This document shows, in pieces, positions 21,565 to 30,993 of a stretch of DNA of 40,183 nucleotides (positions are counted from its first letter, which is position 1; every line of letters begins with the position of its first letter). The stretch is from the IMG/VR virus record IMGVR_UViG_3300006737_000066, positions 1-40,183 of that record, one strand, 5' to 3'. Position numbers and translations under genes: made by a program. The notes below the pieces were generated by a model that saw only the letters and a list, made by a program, of their open reading frames with translations, had not been told where the DNA came from and made no database searches. The DNA is from a virus.

Positions 21565-21594
21565 GGAGTGTCGTTAGCGACACTCCTTTTTTTT
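21565..21594 (+). terminator. Strong terminator after the capsid gene, built on palindrome copy 5
   Basis: GGAGTGTCG-TTAG-CGACACTCC followed by eight T. The core (21567-21584) is AGTGTC-GTTAGC-GACACT, copy 5 of the 18-bp palindrome. It has the best stem and T-run of all copies. Confidence 0.92.
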
Positions 21595-21616
21595 AAATTA
21601 AATTAAATTCACTATA

Positions 21617-22366
21617 ATGAAAAAACAACAACAATACGTTGACAAGACGTACAGATTAATGAGGGATGAAGCACCCTTATCTTTTATGCTTCCTGTCCGA
21701 AACTCAAGAAGAAGTCCGCTTCTTCATTTTGACGAGGACAAAGGAATTAACAGAGCACTTCGTTACGCAGTAAACCAAAAGTCACCTTTCGAGGATGAGC
21801 AGGATGGTAATGCTATTGTGGAGCCTATCATTTTCGAGGACGGTTTCTTAAGAGTGTCAAGAACTAATCAGGTTTTGCAAGAGTTCTTGCACTATCACCC
21901 TTTAAATGGAAAAAGATTTGAGGAGGTAAATGATGAGAAAGATGCTCAAGAGCAAGTTGATAGTCTTAATGCTGAGTTGGATGCCTTAATTGAGGCAAGG
22001 CAATTAAGCGTGGAGCAGCTTGAGGTATTAGGCAGAGTAATGATTGGTTCAGGGGCAGCAAGTATGACTACTGCTGAACTACGAAGAGATATGCTGATAT
22101 ATGCAAAACAAGACCCGCAGGGATTTTTAAGTGCGATATCAGACCCTGAGATGAAGCTGCAATCCGAGGTGCAAAGGTTTTTTGACGAAAAGCTTATAGG
22201 TTTTAGAAATCAACAGAAAGATGTTTACTTTAATCTCCCCGGAAACAAAAAGAGAATGATGTCTATTCCTTTTGGTGAAGACCCTATGTATGTTATAAGC
22301 TCTTACTTTCAATCAGATGAAGGTATGGAGGTATACCAATATCTTGAAAACCAAATGGAACAGTAA
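21617..22366 (+). CDS. Head-associated protein of unknown role
   Basis: 249 aa. Contains R-N-S-R-R-S-P-L-L-H-F-D-E-D-K-G-I-N-R-A-L-R-Y, then N-Q-K-S-P-F-E-D-E-Q-D-G-N, then I-F-E-D-G-F-L, blocks I associate with proteins placed next to capsid genes in Bacteroidetes phages. The C-terminal half is helical with a K-K-R-M-M-S-I-P-F-G-E-D-P turn. Function unknown; possibly head completion or assembly. It forms a one-gene interval between two terminators, with no clear promoter of its own, so it probably depends on readthrough. Confidence 0.65.
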   Translation: MKKQQQYVDKTYRLMRDEAPLSFMLPVRNSRRSPLLHFDEDKGINRALRYAVNQKSPFEDEQDGNAIVEPIIFEDGFLRVSRTNQVLQEFLHYHPLNGKRFEEVNDEKDAQEQVDSLNAELDALIEARQLSVEQLEVLGRVMIGSGAASMTTAELRRDMLIYAKQDPQGFLSAISDPEMKLQSEVQRFFDEKLIGFRNQQKDVYFNLPGNKKRMMSIPFGEDPMYVISSYFQSDEGMEVYQYLENQMEQ

Positions 22367-22372
22367 ACGGAT

Positions 22373-22401
22373 GGGGGCTTTAACGAGCCCTCTTTTTTTT
22401 T
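22373..22401 (+). terminator. Terminator before the neck operon
   Basis: GGGGGCT (22373-22379) pairs with AGCCCTC (22386-22392), one G-U pair, loop of 6, followed by nine T (22393-22401). The next -7 box begins four bases later. Confidence 0.85.
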
Positions 22402-22404
22402 GTT

Positions 22405-22412
22405 TATCTTTG
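22405..22412 (+). promoter_or_regulatory. TAnnTTTG promoter for the neck/tail operon
   Basis: TATCTTTG directly after the T-run of the terminator and 18 bases before the ATG at 22430. Confidence 0.7.
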
Positions 22413-22429
22413 TGTAAAGAAAATTGCAG

Positions 22430-23377
22430 ATGATAAACTCCGTTAGAAATACCGTTCTATCTATTCTTAACAAAAACAATTACGGGTACATATCCCCCTC
22501 AGATTTTAACTTATATGCTAAGCAAGCTCAGTTAGATATATTTGAGGATTACTTTTATCAGTACAACTATCAGATACAGAAAGAGAATGCAAGACAATCA
22601 GGTACAGGATACGCTGATATCAAGAAAGGATATGAAGAGGTTATTGAAATGTTTTCTGAAACAAAATACCTTCCGGCAAGTTCTAACAATACATTCTTTT
22701 TACCTGCCCAAATATATACGGGAGACGATTATTATTTAATCAATAAGGTATTAGGATTTGAAACAGAGGTTGCAAGCGGTACGGTAACGGCTGTATCAGC
22801 AGGACAGCTTGTTGATGGGGTAGCTACTTTTTTATCATCAGTACAGGTGGGAGACGTTGTTCTCAACCTTAGACCTACAGTACCTGTGTTTGCTACAGTA
22901 ACAAGCGTAGTAGATAATACCACGTTGAATTTGTCTTCAGGAATATTTGATGGTCTTGCAGACCTTGGAGCTGCATACGTTATATTTAAGCCTAAGCAGA
23001 ACGAACTTGAAAAGGTTACGTTAAGTAAAATAACAATGCTTAATAATTCTATGTTGACGGCTCCATCGAGAATGTTCCCTGCATATACTCAAGAAGGCGA
23101 CAAGCTTACAGCTTATCCTTCTGCTATTACATCGGGCGTGTTGTGTCAATACTTCAGATATCCAACAGACCCTAAATGGACTTACAATACATTAACCGGT
23201 GGCGAGCCTGTCTTTGATTCTACTCAAGCTGACTTTCAGGATTTTGAGCTACCCACTGATGATGAGCCGTCTTTGATAATGAAGATACTTCAGTTTGCGG
23301 GAATGTCCATAAGAGAAGTTCAGGCAGTTCAGTTTGCACAAGCACAGGACCAAGAAGACACACAAGAAGAAAGATAA
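22430..23377 (+). CDS. Head-tail connector or neck protein 1
   Basis: 315 aa if started at ATG 22430 (M-I-N-S-V-R-N-T-V-L). The alternative in-frame TTG at 22424 would add two residues and is less likely. The gene begins just downstream of the promoter, so the leader is very short. The protein is strand and helix mixed with no catalytic motif, and N-terminal residues L-N-K-N-N-Y-G-Y-I-S-P-S-D-F-N-L-Y-A-K-Q-A-Q resemble phage neck/ring proteins. Position between capsid and tail genes supports a connector role. Confidence 0.6.
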   Translation: MINSVRNTVLSILNKNNYGYISPSDFNLYAKQAQLDIFEDYFYQYNYQIQKENARQSGTGYADIKKGYEEVIEMFSETKYLPASSNNTFFLPAQIYTGDDYYLINKVLGFETEVASGTVTAVSAGQLVDGVATFLSSVQVGDVVLNLRPTVPVFATVTSVVDNTTLNLSSGIFDGLADLGAAYVIFKPKQNELEKVTLSKITMLNNSMLTAPSRMFPAYTQEGDKLTAYPSAITSGVLCQYFRYPTDPKWTYNTLTGGEPVFDSTQADFQDFELPTDDEPSLIMKILQFAGMSIREVQAVQFAQAQDQEDTQEER

Positions 23378-23380
23378 AAT

Positions 23381-24304
23381 ATGGCATATATAACAGCATA
23401 TCAATACTACGAAAATAACGGTAACAATCCTGAGAATGCAAATTGGGGTTCGTATCAATATGTATCACTCTATGACATAGTGAACAACTTTATGTTAATG
23501 TATAGTGGGAATCATAGTCTCGTTAACAATGAGGAAAGATACAAGGTATTGTTTCACGCAAAGCGTGCAATACAGGAGCTAAACTATGACGCTTTTAAAG
23601 AGATAAAAATATTAGAGCTTGATGTATGTGATTCACTTAGATTTGTTTTACCTCCCGACTTTGTAAATTGGGTTCGAGTCTCCATATATCAGAATGGGGT
23701 ATTAAGACCTTTAACAGAAAACATTCAAACAAACTATAGTGGGGCTTACCTTCAGGATAATAATTGCAGAATTTTATTTGACCAAGATGGCAACATACTA
23801 AAGCCTGAACATTCAAGCTTAGACTTTGATAGAATAACAGGTAGCAAGAAGTCAATATACTTAAATCAAAATAGTGTTTACAACAATTATGAAGGATGGA
23901 ACATTGACGGCACTTGGTATTTTGACTATAGTATAGGCGCAAGGTTTGGATTAAATACTGAGACAGCAAATATAAACCCTACATTTAAAGTAGATAAAAA
24001 GGGTGGAGTTATAAACTTCAGTTCTGATATGGCGAATCAGCAGTGTGTATTAGAATACGTTTCTGATGGTATGGAAAACGGGGACGACTCATTAGTTAGT
24101 GTAAACAAGATGTTTGAGGACTATGTTTATGCGCAGATTGAATATGCTATTCTTAGTTCTAAGGTAGGTGTTCAAGAATACATTATTGCTCGATTGAGAA
24201 AAAAATCTACAGCGTTGTTAAGAAATGCTAAAATTAGAATGAGTAATATTCATCCGGGAAGACTACTAATGAATCTTCGTGGAAGAGACAAGATGATTAA
24301 ATAA
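23381..24304 (+). CDS. Neck/ring protein 2 (crAss-like)
   Basis: 307 aa. Residues about 28-90 read Y-V-S-L-Y-D-I-V-N-N-F-M-L-M-Y and later H-A-K-R-A-I-Q-E-L-N-Y-D-A-F-K-E-I-K, then L-P-P-D-F-V-N-W-V-R-V-S-I-Y, a pattern I recognise in neck or tail-tube adaptor proteins of crAss-like and flavobacterial podophages. Starts three bases after the previous gene and ends three bases before the giant tail gene. No enzymatic function expected. Confidence 0.75.
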   Translation: MAYITAYQYYENNGNNPENANWGSYQYVSLYDIVNNFMLMYSGNHSLVNNEERYKVLFHAKRAIQELNYDAFKEIKILELDVCDSLRFVLPPDFVNWVRVSIYQNGVLRPLTENIQTNYSGAYLQDNNCRILFDQDGNILKPEHSSLDFDRITGSKKSIYLNQNSVYNNYEGWNIDGTWYFDYSIGARFGLNTETANINPTFKVDKKGGVINFSSDMANQQCVLEYVSDGMENGDDSLVSVNKMFEDYVYAQIEYAILSSKVGVQEYIIARLRKKSTALLRNAKIRMSNIHPGRLLMNLRGRDKMIK

Positions 24305-24307
24305 AGT

Positions 24308-27300
24308 ATGGCGAACTTACAAAGAAATTTTATTCAGGGGATAATGAACAAGAGTCTCGATGAGAGACTTGTGCCAAACGGTCAGTACGTTGACGCAATG
24401 AATGTTCGTCTTGGTTCTACTGAGGACTCAGAGATAGGGTCGGTAGAAAACACAAAGGGAAATACACGACTTACTACATTAGAGTTTAATGGAACAGCTT
24501 TAAGCTCAAACGCAAAGTGTATTGGAGCCTGTGAGGATTCTTCTCGAGAAACTATATATTGGTTTGTTCACGACAGGTCATTTGGTATTGGGGCAACAGG
24601 AAAGCTTGACCTCATTGTTTCGTTAGATGTAAAAGATGATGTTCTTACATATCACGTTATATCTATAGATGATGGAGGAGGTAACAATACCACACTGAAT
24701 TTTAATCCTGACTATTTAATTACGGGTGTTAATTTTATTGGTACAAACTTATTGTATTTTACAGACAACTACAATCAGCCAAGGTTTATTAATACTCAAA
24801 CCAACTACGCTGACCCTGATGCGGTAACTCTAATAGACGGATTTGATGAGGAGCAGTTGCTTGTAATAAAAAGACCTCCTGTAACATCACCAAATATAGA
24901 GACTAACACTATACCGGGGAACGATGACTTTATAAAAGAAAGGTTTTTGTGTTTTGCTTACAGGTATAGATATGCAGACAGTCAATACTCTGCTATATCT
25001 CAGTTTAGCAATCCTGCATTTAACCCTGATTTTTTTAATGTAACTATAGCCACGTTCCTAAACGAAGGGATGCAAAACTCAGACAATAATGTAAAAATAA
25101 CAATGGACACAGGCGGTCCTTTAGTAGTTGGTTTTGATTTGTTATACAAAGAGTCTACTAACTCTGTTGTTCGAGTGGTGCAGAAATTTGACAAAACCAC
25201 AGATGGTATTGCTGACAATACCACGTATACCTATGAGCTTAGTGGATATAAAATATTTACGGTATTACCTGATTCTGAAATTTTAAGAACGTATGATAAT
25301 GTACCTTTATTGGCTAAGGCTCAGACCTTGATGGGTAATCGTCTTGTATATGGAAACTATGTAGAGGGTTATGACCTGAAGGACAAGAATGGAAACAATG
25401 TAAACTTAGATTTTAATACCTCATTATTAACTGAAGAGATATCTTCAAAAGATATAACCACAAATCTTTCAGCGTCTACAATTTATAACGCGGACCCTGC
25501 TTCCTCTCCCTTTACAGCTCCTTCGGGAAGTATGTTGTTGAATTTTTTTGATATACAAGAACTAAAGGCAGGCTCCTCTATCTCTTTTGACTTTACACTT
25601 AGTCATTCAGCATTTACGAGTAATACTGTACCTGCTTTAACACAGCAACAACAGCCTGTTGAGATTACTTGGGAGTATACTCTTATCCAAGATTTTTTAA
25701 CTGACGGAACCTCTACGGCGGCATACAAACTTGCTACAGACCCTGATTTTTTAAACGCACTTGGTACGTCTATTCCGGGAGGAACAATGCTTCCTGTTTA
25801 CGATGCCGCAAATCCTACATCTTGTAGTGGGTACACTTTTACTGATGTTATAAACTGTTCTATTCAAGATATATTAGATGATGGTACCCCTCAAGCAAGA
25901 ACAAAGTTTGAATCAGGTTACAATAATATTCCTGTTAACGGCAATGAAGGTGTTGGTTCTGAGGGAGTATTTATATCAGGAACAAACTCTAATGAGATTA
26001 TAATATCGCTACCTGTAATAAGGAGGGTTGACAATGTCCTTGCGGTGGGAGCAAGCACTTACGAATACTTTAGTATTACAAATCCTTTGAATAGAATATC
26101 TACAACGGATAATCCATTAAGCTTGCATAGCAATAGAAACTACGAAATAGGTTTAATATATATGGATGATTACAACAGGGCTACAACGGCTTTGGTAAGT
26201 ACCAATAACTCCGTTCACATTCCTTGTGCTGATTCAATATTTAAGAACTCTATTCAAGTAAACATACCGCCCTCTCAGCTTGCTCCTTCATTTGCAACAA
26301 GGTACAAGTTATGTATAAAGCCTGACCAAAAGGGATACGATATTGTTTATTCCAACTTCTATGTTCAAGACCCAAGTACAGGGGACACTTACATTTTATT
26401 AGAGGGTGAGAACACACGGAAGGTAGAAGAGGGTGATACTTTAAATGTAAAGAGAGATGCCGTTGGTCCAAGGAGCACTTGTACTCAGGTAGTGATATTA
26501 GAAAAGAAAGCACAGACAGAAAACTTTTTAGACCCTGCCCCCGAAGACGACGCAGGTGATGACATTCCTTTGCCTTCGGGTACATACATCAAGTTGGCTA
26601 CAAATAGCATTAGCTTAAACCTTCCTGATGATGCTATAGTTAATCCGGGACAAAGGTATGTATACAATAACTTTAACGGCAACGACCAACCTCTTATGGC
26701 TTACACGGGTCTTGGTGATTTTTCTATTCCTGAAAGAGCAAGAATAGTTTTAAAGTTTAAGTTTGAAAGACTTGGCACAGGAGATGGTAGCAATAACTGT
26801 GAGAGAAGAATATATGAGTACGAACGAACCTTCTTTGCGAATGCTGACTATGCTGATATTGTAGATTGGTTTGAAGGGCAAGGAATAGAGGGAACATTAT
26901 CAAGCGGCGAAGAAACCACAGGAGACGGTAGTTCTATTACTAATCAATATTTACCCATTGTAGCATCAACTGCAAACAATTACGATATGGACGCCTATGC
27001 GGGAGACTTTACCAATTATTATAGGTGGTATAGAAACGGAACAGATATTCGATTTATTATGACAGGTCCGCCAAGATGTGGTAACGGTAACAGTCAAAAG
27101 AAAAGGTCGTCTATTACTTGTGAGTGGCAGGTATTTCGTTCGGAAAATCTTCTTGTATTTGAAACGCAACCTCAAGATGCTGAGCCTGACCTTTGGTATG
27201 AGTCTTCCGATTCTTACGCAATAGACCAAGCTACAGGATTTCATAGCGGTTCGATAGGGGGACAACCTCAAACCGCCGTAGACGATGCGATTGTTAAAAC

Positions 27301-28777
27301 TACTTTTGGAAACTGTTACTCGTTTGGTAACGGCGTGGAAAGTTTTAAGATATTAGATTCTATTGTAGGAAAACCAATGGAGCTTGGAGAAAGATTCTTT
27401 TCTACTTCTGCTGAAGAGTATGAGAGAGTTCACAGGTTTGCAGACTTAACGTATAGCGGTGTATTTAATGATGAGACGAACATAAATAAACTCAACGAAT
27501 TCAACTTAGGTCTTGCTAATTTTAAGCCCTTAGAAGACTCCTTTGGCACCATAGAACTTATTGATGGTAGAGAGACAGATATACTTACACTTCAAGAGGA
27601 TAAGGTTTCTTATGTGCTTGCAGGCAAGAACTTGCTTAGTGACTCAACGGGTGGGGGAAGCATTGCTTCCATACCTGAGGTATTAGGTACTCAGATTGCA
27701 CGGATTGAAAAGTACGGAATAAGTAACAACCCTGAGAGCTATGTGAAGTGGGGCTATAATAAATTCTTTACCGATGCAAAAAGAGGAGCTGTAATACAAC
27801 TTCGAGGTCAAGGTCAAGCAGAACAATTAACAGTCATATCAGAGGCAGGAATGCGTGGATGGTTTAGGGATTTGTTTATTGGTAGCGGAGACACTCAGAA
27901 ACTTGGGGCATTTGACCCTTATATGAACGAGTTTGTATTGGCTTCTAATGACGTTAAGTTACCACAAGAGGTGCAGGTTCAAAATTGCGGAGTTAAAAGA
28001 ACCCTTACAGTAAGTGCCGCTGACCCTTTTACACTTACAATTAATGTAGGTAATACCGTGGGGATATGTGATATAGACTACAATGTTATTTCTATTGACT
28101 CAGACCTTGGCTCAGGTGGAGGTATAACCATAGCTGAGGATTATCAATCTACATCGACATTTGTTAATGCACTTGGAGCAGGAACCTTTAGCTTTAATAA
28201 AGACAGTGTAGGGGATACGGAAGTTGAAGTTACACTTACCCCATTCTCACCTGCAGGAAAACAAGTTGTAGAACTTGAGATTACTGTAGGATGCCCACAG
28301 GCGCAAGAGATAACACTTACTACATTTTGTGCTACTGATGCTACTGATGCAGGAAAATTTATTCACAATCAGTATCAATGGACAGACGGCTCATTTACAT
28401 CTGCACTTCAAAGCGAGCAAGTTCAATTTGCTTCAGGAGTACCGGGACCATCTGTACCTATAATTTCCTCAACCACTGTTGTAACAGCACCTCAAGGGGG
28501 TGGTATTATTCCTAACAACGGAGATGTGTTGTCGGTGATAAGCAATGCTATTCCGCCATCGGATAACTACAAGTTTCAAGCAGGAAACAGACTGCTATTC
28601 TGTAGAAGTGCGGTTCTTCACTCACCTGACGCTGCAGGTTATGCTGCGTTGTTGGCGGACCCCGGACTACAGGTGTTACCTCAGACCGGAGCAGTTCCTA
28701 CAATCACAGGTACCTACACCTTGCCGGCGGGAGGAACGGAAGAGTATATGTATATTGTTTTTGATTACTTTAGCTAA
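24308..28777 (+). CDS. Giant tail tube/nozzle (stabilisation) protein
   Basis: 1489 aa. The N-terminus N-F-I-Q-G-I-M-N-K-S-L-D-E-R-L-V-P-N-G-Q, then Y-V-D-A-M-N-V-R, matches the opening of large short-tail proteins in Bacteroidetes podophages (nozzle or stabilisation protein, analogous to T7 gp12). A later hallmark is G-M-R-G-W-F-R-D-L-F followed by D-P-Y-M-N-E-F-V-L (about residues 1180-1220). The rest is beta-propeller and Ig-like strands with no catalytic motif. The next gene begins six bases later with sequence often fused to this protein in related phages, so the two probably assemble together. Confidence 0.82.
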   Translation: MANLQRNFIQGIMNKSLDERLVPNGQYVDAMNVRLGSTEDSEIGSVENTKGNTRLTTLEFNGTALSSNAKCIGACEDSSRETIYWFVHDRSFGIGATGKLDLIVSLDVKDDVLTYHVISIDDGGGNNTTLNFNPDYLITGVNFIGTNLLYFTDNYNQPRFINTQTNYADPDAVTLIDGFDEEQLLVIKRPPVTSPNIETNTIPGNDDFIKERFLCFAYRYRYADSQYSAISQFSNPAFNPDFFNVTIATFLNEGMQNSDNNVKITMDTGGPLVVGFDLLYKESTNSVVRVVQKFDKTTDGIADNTTYTYELSGYKIFTVLPDSEILRTYDNVPLLAKAQTLMGNRLVYGNYVEGYDLKDKNGNNVNLDFNTSLLTEEISSKDITTNLSASTIYNADPASSPFTAPSGSMLLNFFDIQELKAGSSISFDFTLSHSAFTSNTVPALTQQQQPVEITWEYTLIQDFLTDGTSTAAYKLATDPDFLNALGTSIPGGTMLPVYDAANPTSCSGYTFTDVINCSIQDILDDGTPQARTKFESGYNNIPVNGNEGVGSEGVFISGTNSNEIIISLPVIRRVDNVLAVGASTYEYFSITNPLNRISTTDNPLSLHSNRNYEIGLIYMDDYNRATTALVSTNNSVHIPCADSIFKNSIQVNIPPSQLAPSFATRYKLCIKPDQKGYDIVYSNFYVQDPSTGDTYILLEGENTRKVEEGDTLNVKRDAVGPRSTCTQVVILEKKAQTENFLDPAPEDDAGDDIPLPSGTYIKLATNSISLNLPDDAIVNPGQRYVYNNFNGNDQPLMAYTGLGDFSIPERARIVLKFKFERLGTGDGSNNCERRIYEYERTFFANADYADIVDWFEGQGIEGTLSSGEETTGDGSSITNQYLPIVASTANNYDMDAYAGDFTNYYRWYRNGTDIRFIMTGPPRCGNGNSQKKRSSITCEWQVFRSENLLVFETQPQDAEPDLWYESSDSYAIDQATGFHSGSIGGQPQTAVDDAIVKTTFGNCYSFGNGVESFKILDSIVGKPMELGERFFSTSAEEYERVHRFADLTYSGVFNDETNINKLNEFNLGLANFKPLEDSFGTIELIDGRETDILTLQEDKVSYVLAGKNLLSDSTGGGSIASIPEVLGTQIARIEKYGISNNPESYVKWGYNKFFTDAKRGAVIQLRGQGQAEQLTVISEAGMRGWFRDLFIGSGDTQKLGAFDPYMNEFVLASNDVKLPQEVQVQNCGVKRTLTVSAADPFTLTINVGNTVGICDIDYNVISIDSDLGSGGGITIAEDYQSTSTFVNALGAGTFSFNKDSVGDTEVEVTLTPFSPAGKQVVELEITVGCPQAQEITLTTFCATDATDAGKFIHNQYQWTDGSFTSALQSEQVQFASGVPGPSVPIISSTTVVTAPQGGGIIPNNGDVLSVISNAIPPSDNYKFQAGNRLLFCRSAVLHSPDAAGYAALLADPGLQVLPQTGAVPTITGTYTLPAGGTEEYMYIVFDYFS

Positions 28778-28782
28778 AAGAT

Positions 28783-29610
28783 ATGGAAGGACTAACAGGA
28801 AACTACACACTTACTTACAGCGAATCATCTAAAGGGTTCCCGTCTTTTTACTCCTACTACCCTGACTATATGATTGGTATGAATAGATATCTGTATTCAT
28901 TTAAGGGTGGTAATTTGTGGAGGCATAATACCAATGACGAACGCAATACTTTTTACGAGCAGACAGCAGTGTCGTCGACAATGACAAGTGTCTTCAACGA
29001 CACTCCGTTACAAAATAAAATATTCAAGACTCTTAATCTTGAATCTGATGACGCTTGGAAAGCCACGCTCACAAGCGATATACAAAACACGGGATTCATA
29101 GAGGCTGAGTATTTTGAAAAGAAGGAAGGTGATTGGTTTGCTTTTGTAAGAAATGCAGGAGCTTCACCTGCAGATGTAGGGGAGTACGCTTTACGTTCAT
29201 TGAATGGTATAGGTTCAAGTTCAAGTACAGATGTAGCTGTTCCTGCTGCTGTTGAGATATCCTTTGCACTCACTACAAACATTGGAAGTATTGTAAGTAT
29301 TGGTGACAACCTATATTACATAGCGTCACCTGTAGCCCCAAATGCAACTCCTGTTTTTTGTGGAAAAATAATAGACATCGAAGTAGACCTACCTGAAGGA
29401 ATAAACAAAATAATTGTCGATACATCAGTGGCAGGAGGGAGTTTGCCTCCGGGAGCTACAGACTATTTCTTATACATAAAGAATCAAGTAGCAGAATCAC
29501 ACGGAATACTTGGACATTACTGCGAGTTTACTTTAGAACTGCCAAACACTGTAACAACTAAATCAGAGTTATTTGCTGTAGAGTCTGAAGTGATGAAAAG
29601 TTTCCCTTAA
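28783..29610 (+). CDS. Tail protein, split C-terminal part of the nozzle system
   Basis: 275 aa. Starts M-E-G-L-T-G-N-Y-T-L-T-Y-S-E-S-S-K-G-F-P-S-F and continues Y-S-Y-Y-P-D-Y-M-I-G-M-N-R-Y, F-K-G-G-N-L-W-R-H-N. I recognise this as a domain of large tail proteins in related phages, here a free-standing gene. The C-terminal two thirds are strand-rich. Palindrome copy 6 and a partial copy sit at codons about 62-74. Gap to the preceding gene is six bases. Confidence 0.7.
   Translation: MEGLTGNYTLTYSESSKGFPSFYSYYPDYMIGMNRYLYSFKGGNLWRHNTNDERNTFYEQTAVSSTMTSVFNDTPLQNKIFKTLNLESDDAWKATLTSDIQNTGFIEAEYFEKKEGDWFAFVRNAGASPADVGEYALRSLNGIGSSSSTDVAVPAAVEISFALTTNIGSIVSIGDNLYYIASPVAPNATPVFCGKIIDIEVDLPEGINKIIVDTSVAGGSLPPGATDYFLYIKNQVAESHGILGHYCEFTLELPNTVTTKSELFAVESEVMKSFP
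28987..29004. repeat. 18-bp palindrome copy 6, with an adjacent half-copy
   Basis: AGTGTC-TTCAAC-GACACT in the tail gene, beginning at the first codon position and encoding S-V-F-N-D-T. A degenerate copy with a perfect left arm and centre (AGTGTC-GTCGAC) lies at 28968-28979, 19 bases upstream. Confidence 0.85.
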
Positions 29611-29617
29611 TTTTTTC

Positions 29618-29625
29618 TATCTTTG
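29618..29625 (+). promoter_or_regulatory. TAnnTTTG promoter for the cupin and internal virion operon
   Basis: TATCTTTG starts seven bases after the tail gene stop and ends seven bases before the ATG at 29633, so the leader is very short. AT-rich upstream DNA. Confidence 0.65.
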
Positions 29626-29632
29626 TAGGAGT

Positions 29633-30157
29633 ATGGAGATATTAGAAGTTTCTACAATAGAAGAGTACCAACCTGAACATATTCTTGAGTATGTTAAAAA
29701 AAATAGAGGTATTCTTTGGGAGAAAATAAAACACTTTAACGACAAGTTGCAATGTATGCAGGGTTCGGTAGTGGCTCATAGCGATGAAATGCAAGAGCAG
29801 TTTCCCTTGAAACACCATATCAAGGATGGATTATATACTCGTGAAATATTTATGCCAAAGGGGTCGTTAGTGGTTAGTTATATTCACAAGCAAAATCATC
29901 CTTCTTTTTTTATGAAAGGAGAGATGTCGGTGGTTTTAGACACGGGAGAGATTACAAAAATAAAAGCACCTATGGTGGTGCAGACAGATGTAGGAACTCA
30001 GAGAGTGGCTTATATGCACGAAGATGTAACGTGGGTTTGCGTATATAAAACAGATAAAACCACAGTTAAAGAAGCAGAAAAACAAATTTATACACAAGAC
30101 TTTACGGAGCTCCCGGAGTCTGTAATTAAAACAAAAGGATTATTATGTCGGGATTAA
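29633..30157 (+). CDS. Cupin-like protein in the tail/virion module
   Basis: 174 aa. Residues about 60-150 form a cupin-type pattern: L-Y-T-R-E-I-F-M-P-K-G-S-L-V-V-S-Y-I-H, Q-N-H-P-S-F-F-M-K-G-E-M-S-V-V, then K-A-P-M-V-V-Q-T and V-G-T-Q-R-V-A-Y-M-H, with H residues (H85 and H88 regions, H130 region) suitable for metal. Cupins of this type sit in tail regions of several phages and may be structural, sugar-binding or enzymatic. It overlaps the next gene by 13 bases, so it belongs to the internal virion operon. Confidence 0.7.
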   Translation: MEILEVSTIEEYQPEHILEYVKKNRGILWEKIKHFNDKLQCMQGSVVAHSDEMQEQFPLKHHIKDGLYTREIFMPKGSLVVSYIHKQNHPSFFMKGEMSVVLDTGEITKIKAPMVVQTDVGTQRVAYMHEDVTWVCVYKTDKTTVKEAEKQIYTQDFTELPESVIKTKGLLCRD

Positions 30158-30987
30158 TAACGGGAATAGCAGGCTTAGCAATAACAGCAGGTACAACTAC
30201 AGCCTCATTTGCACAGGCGGGAAAGCAGAAGAAACTACAAAAGCAAGCAAAAAGAGACGCAGAGAATTCTATGGAGCAGGCACGTAAAGCTCTTGGAGTA
30301 AACTACTTTGAAGACCTTGCGGTACAAAAAGAAAAGTATGAGTTAGAAAGAGATGCTACACTACAAGCTCAGGCAGGTGCAACTCAGGCAATGCGAGAGG
30401 GTGGAGCTCGGGATGTTGCGGCTAACATAGGTAGAGTAGGCTTGGCAGGTCAAAAGCAACAAGCTGCAACAAGAACCGCTATGGGTGAGGAGCTTAGTGA
30501 CTTGCAAAAGCTCACCGCTCAAGAAGACACAAGACTTAGAGACTTGGGTGTTCAGTTAGATTTGGAAGAAGCTGCAGGAGCACAGCAGGCGGCTGCTAAC
30601 GCTGCAGAGATGCGAGCTGCAAAAGTTGGAGAAGGAATTGAAGGAGCAATGAGTGTCGCGCAACAGGGACTGTCTATGGTTCCATTATACCAACAAAACA
30701 GGTCCGCTCAGAAAGCAGCGGTTGGAAGTATGCAGTTTACCCCTGAAGAGTTTGCTAAGTTTGGAAACGTAATGGGTAAAGACGGCGGAGTTTCCCGGAC
30801 TATGGGTCAGGCAGGTACCGATGGATTTACTAACTTAGACTTGGGAGCTGTAGGAGATATGACGAACAAGCAATTTAGACAATTTAAACAAGAGCTTACA
30901 CCACAACAAAGAGCACAGCTATTTAATACTCAATATTTTGAAAATTATAATAGTCAACCAAATAGAGTAAACCCTTTTCAACTATAA
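30145..30987 (+). CDS. Internal virion/ejection protein 1
   Basis: 280 aa. A hydrophobic N-terminal helix (about residues 4-25, with G-L-I-T-G-I-A-G-L-A-I-T-A-G) is followed by long Ala/Gln/Lys-rich helices (A-G-K-Q-K-K-L-Q-K-Q-A-K and onward) and a Gln/Asn-rich tail. Layout and composition match podophage ejection proteins such as T7 gp14, which leave the capsid before DNA and span the envelope. It overlaps the cupin gene by 13 bases and is followed by two further ejection-type genes. Confidence 0.72.
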   Translation: MSGLITGIAGLAITAGTTTASFAQAGKQKKLQKQAKRDAENSMEQARKALGVNYFEDLAVQKEKYELERDATLQAQAGATQAMREGGARDVAANIGRVGLAGQKQQAATRTAMGEELSDLQKLTAQEDTRLRDLGVQLDLEEAAGAQQAAANAAEMRAAKVGEGIEGAMSVAQQGLSMVPLYQQNRSAQKAAVGSMQFTPEEFAKFGNVMGKDGGVSRTMGQAGTDGFTNLDLGAVGDMTNKQFRQFKQELTPQQRAQLFNTQYFENYNSQPNRVNPFQL

Positions 30988-30993
30988 TAAACT

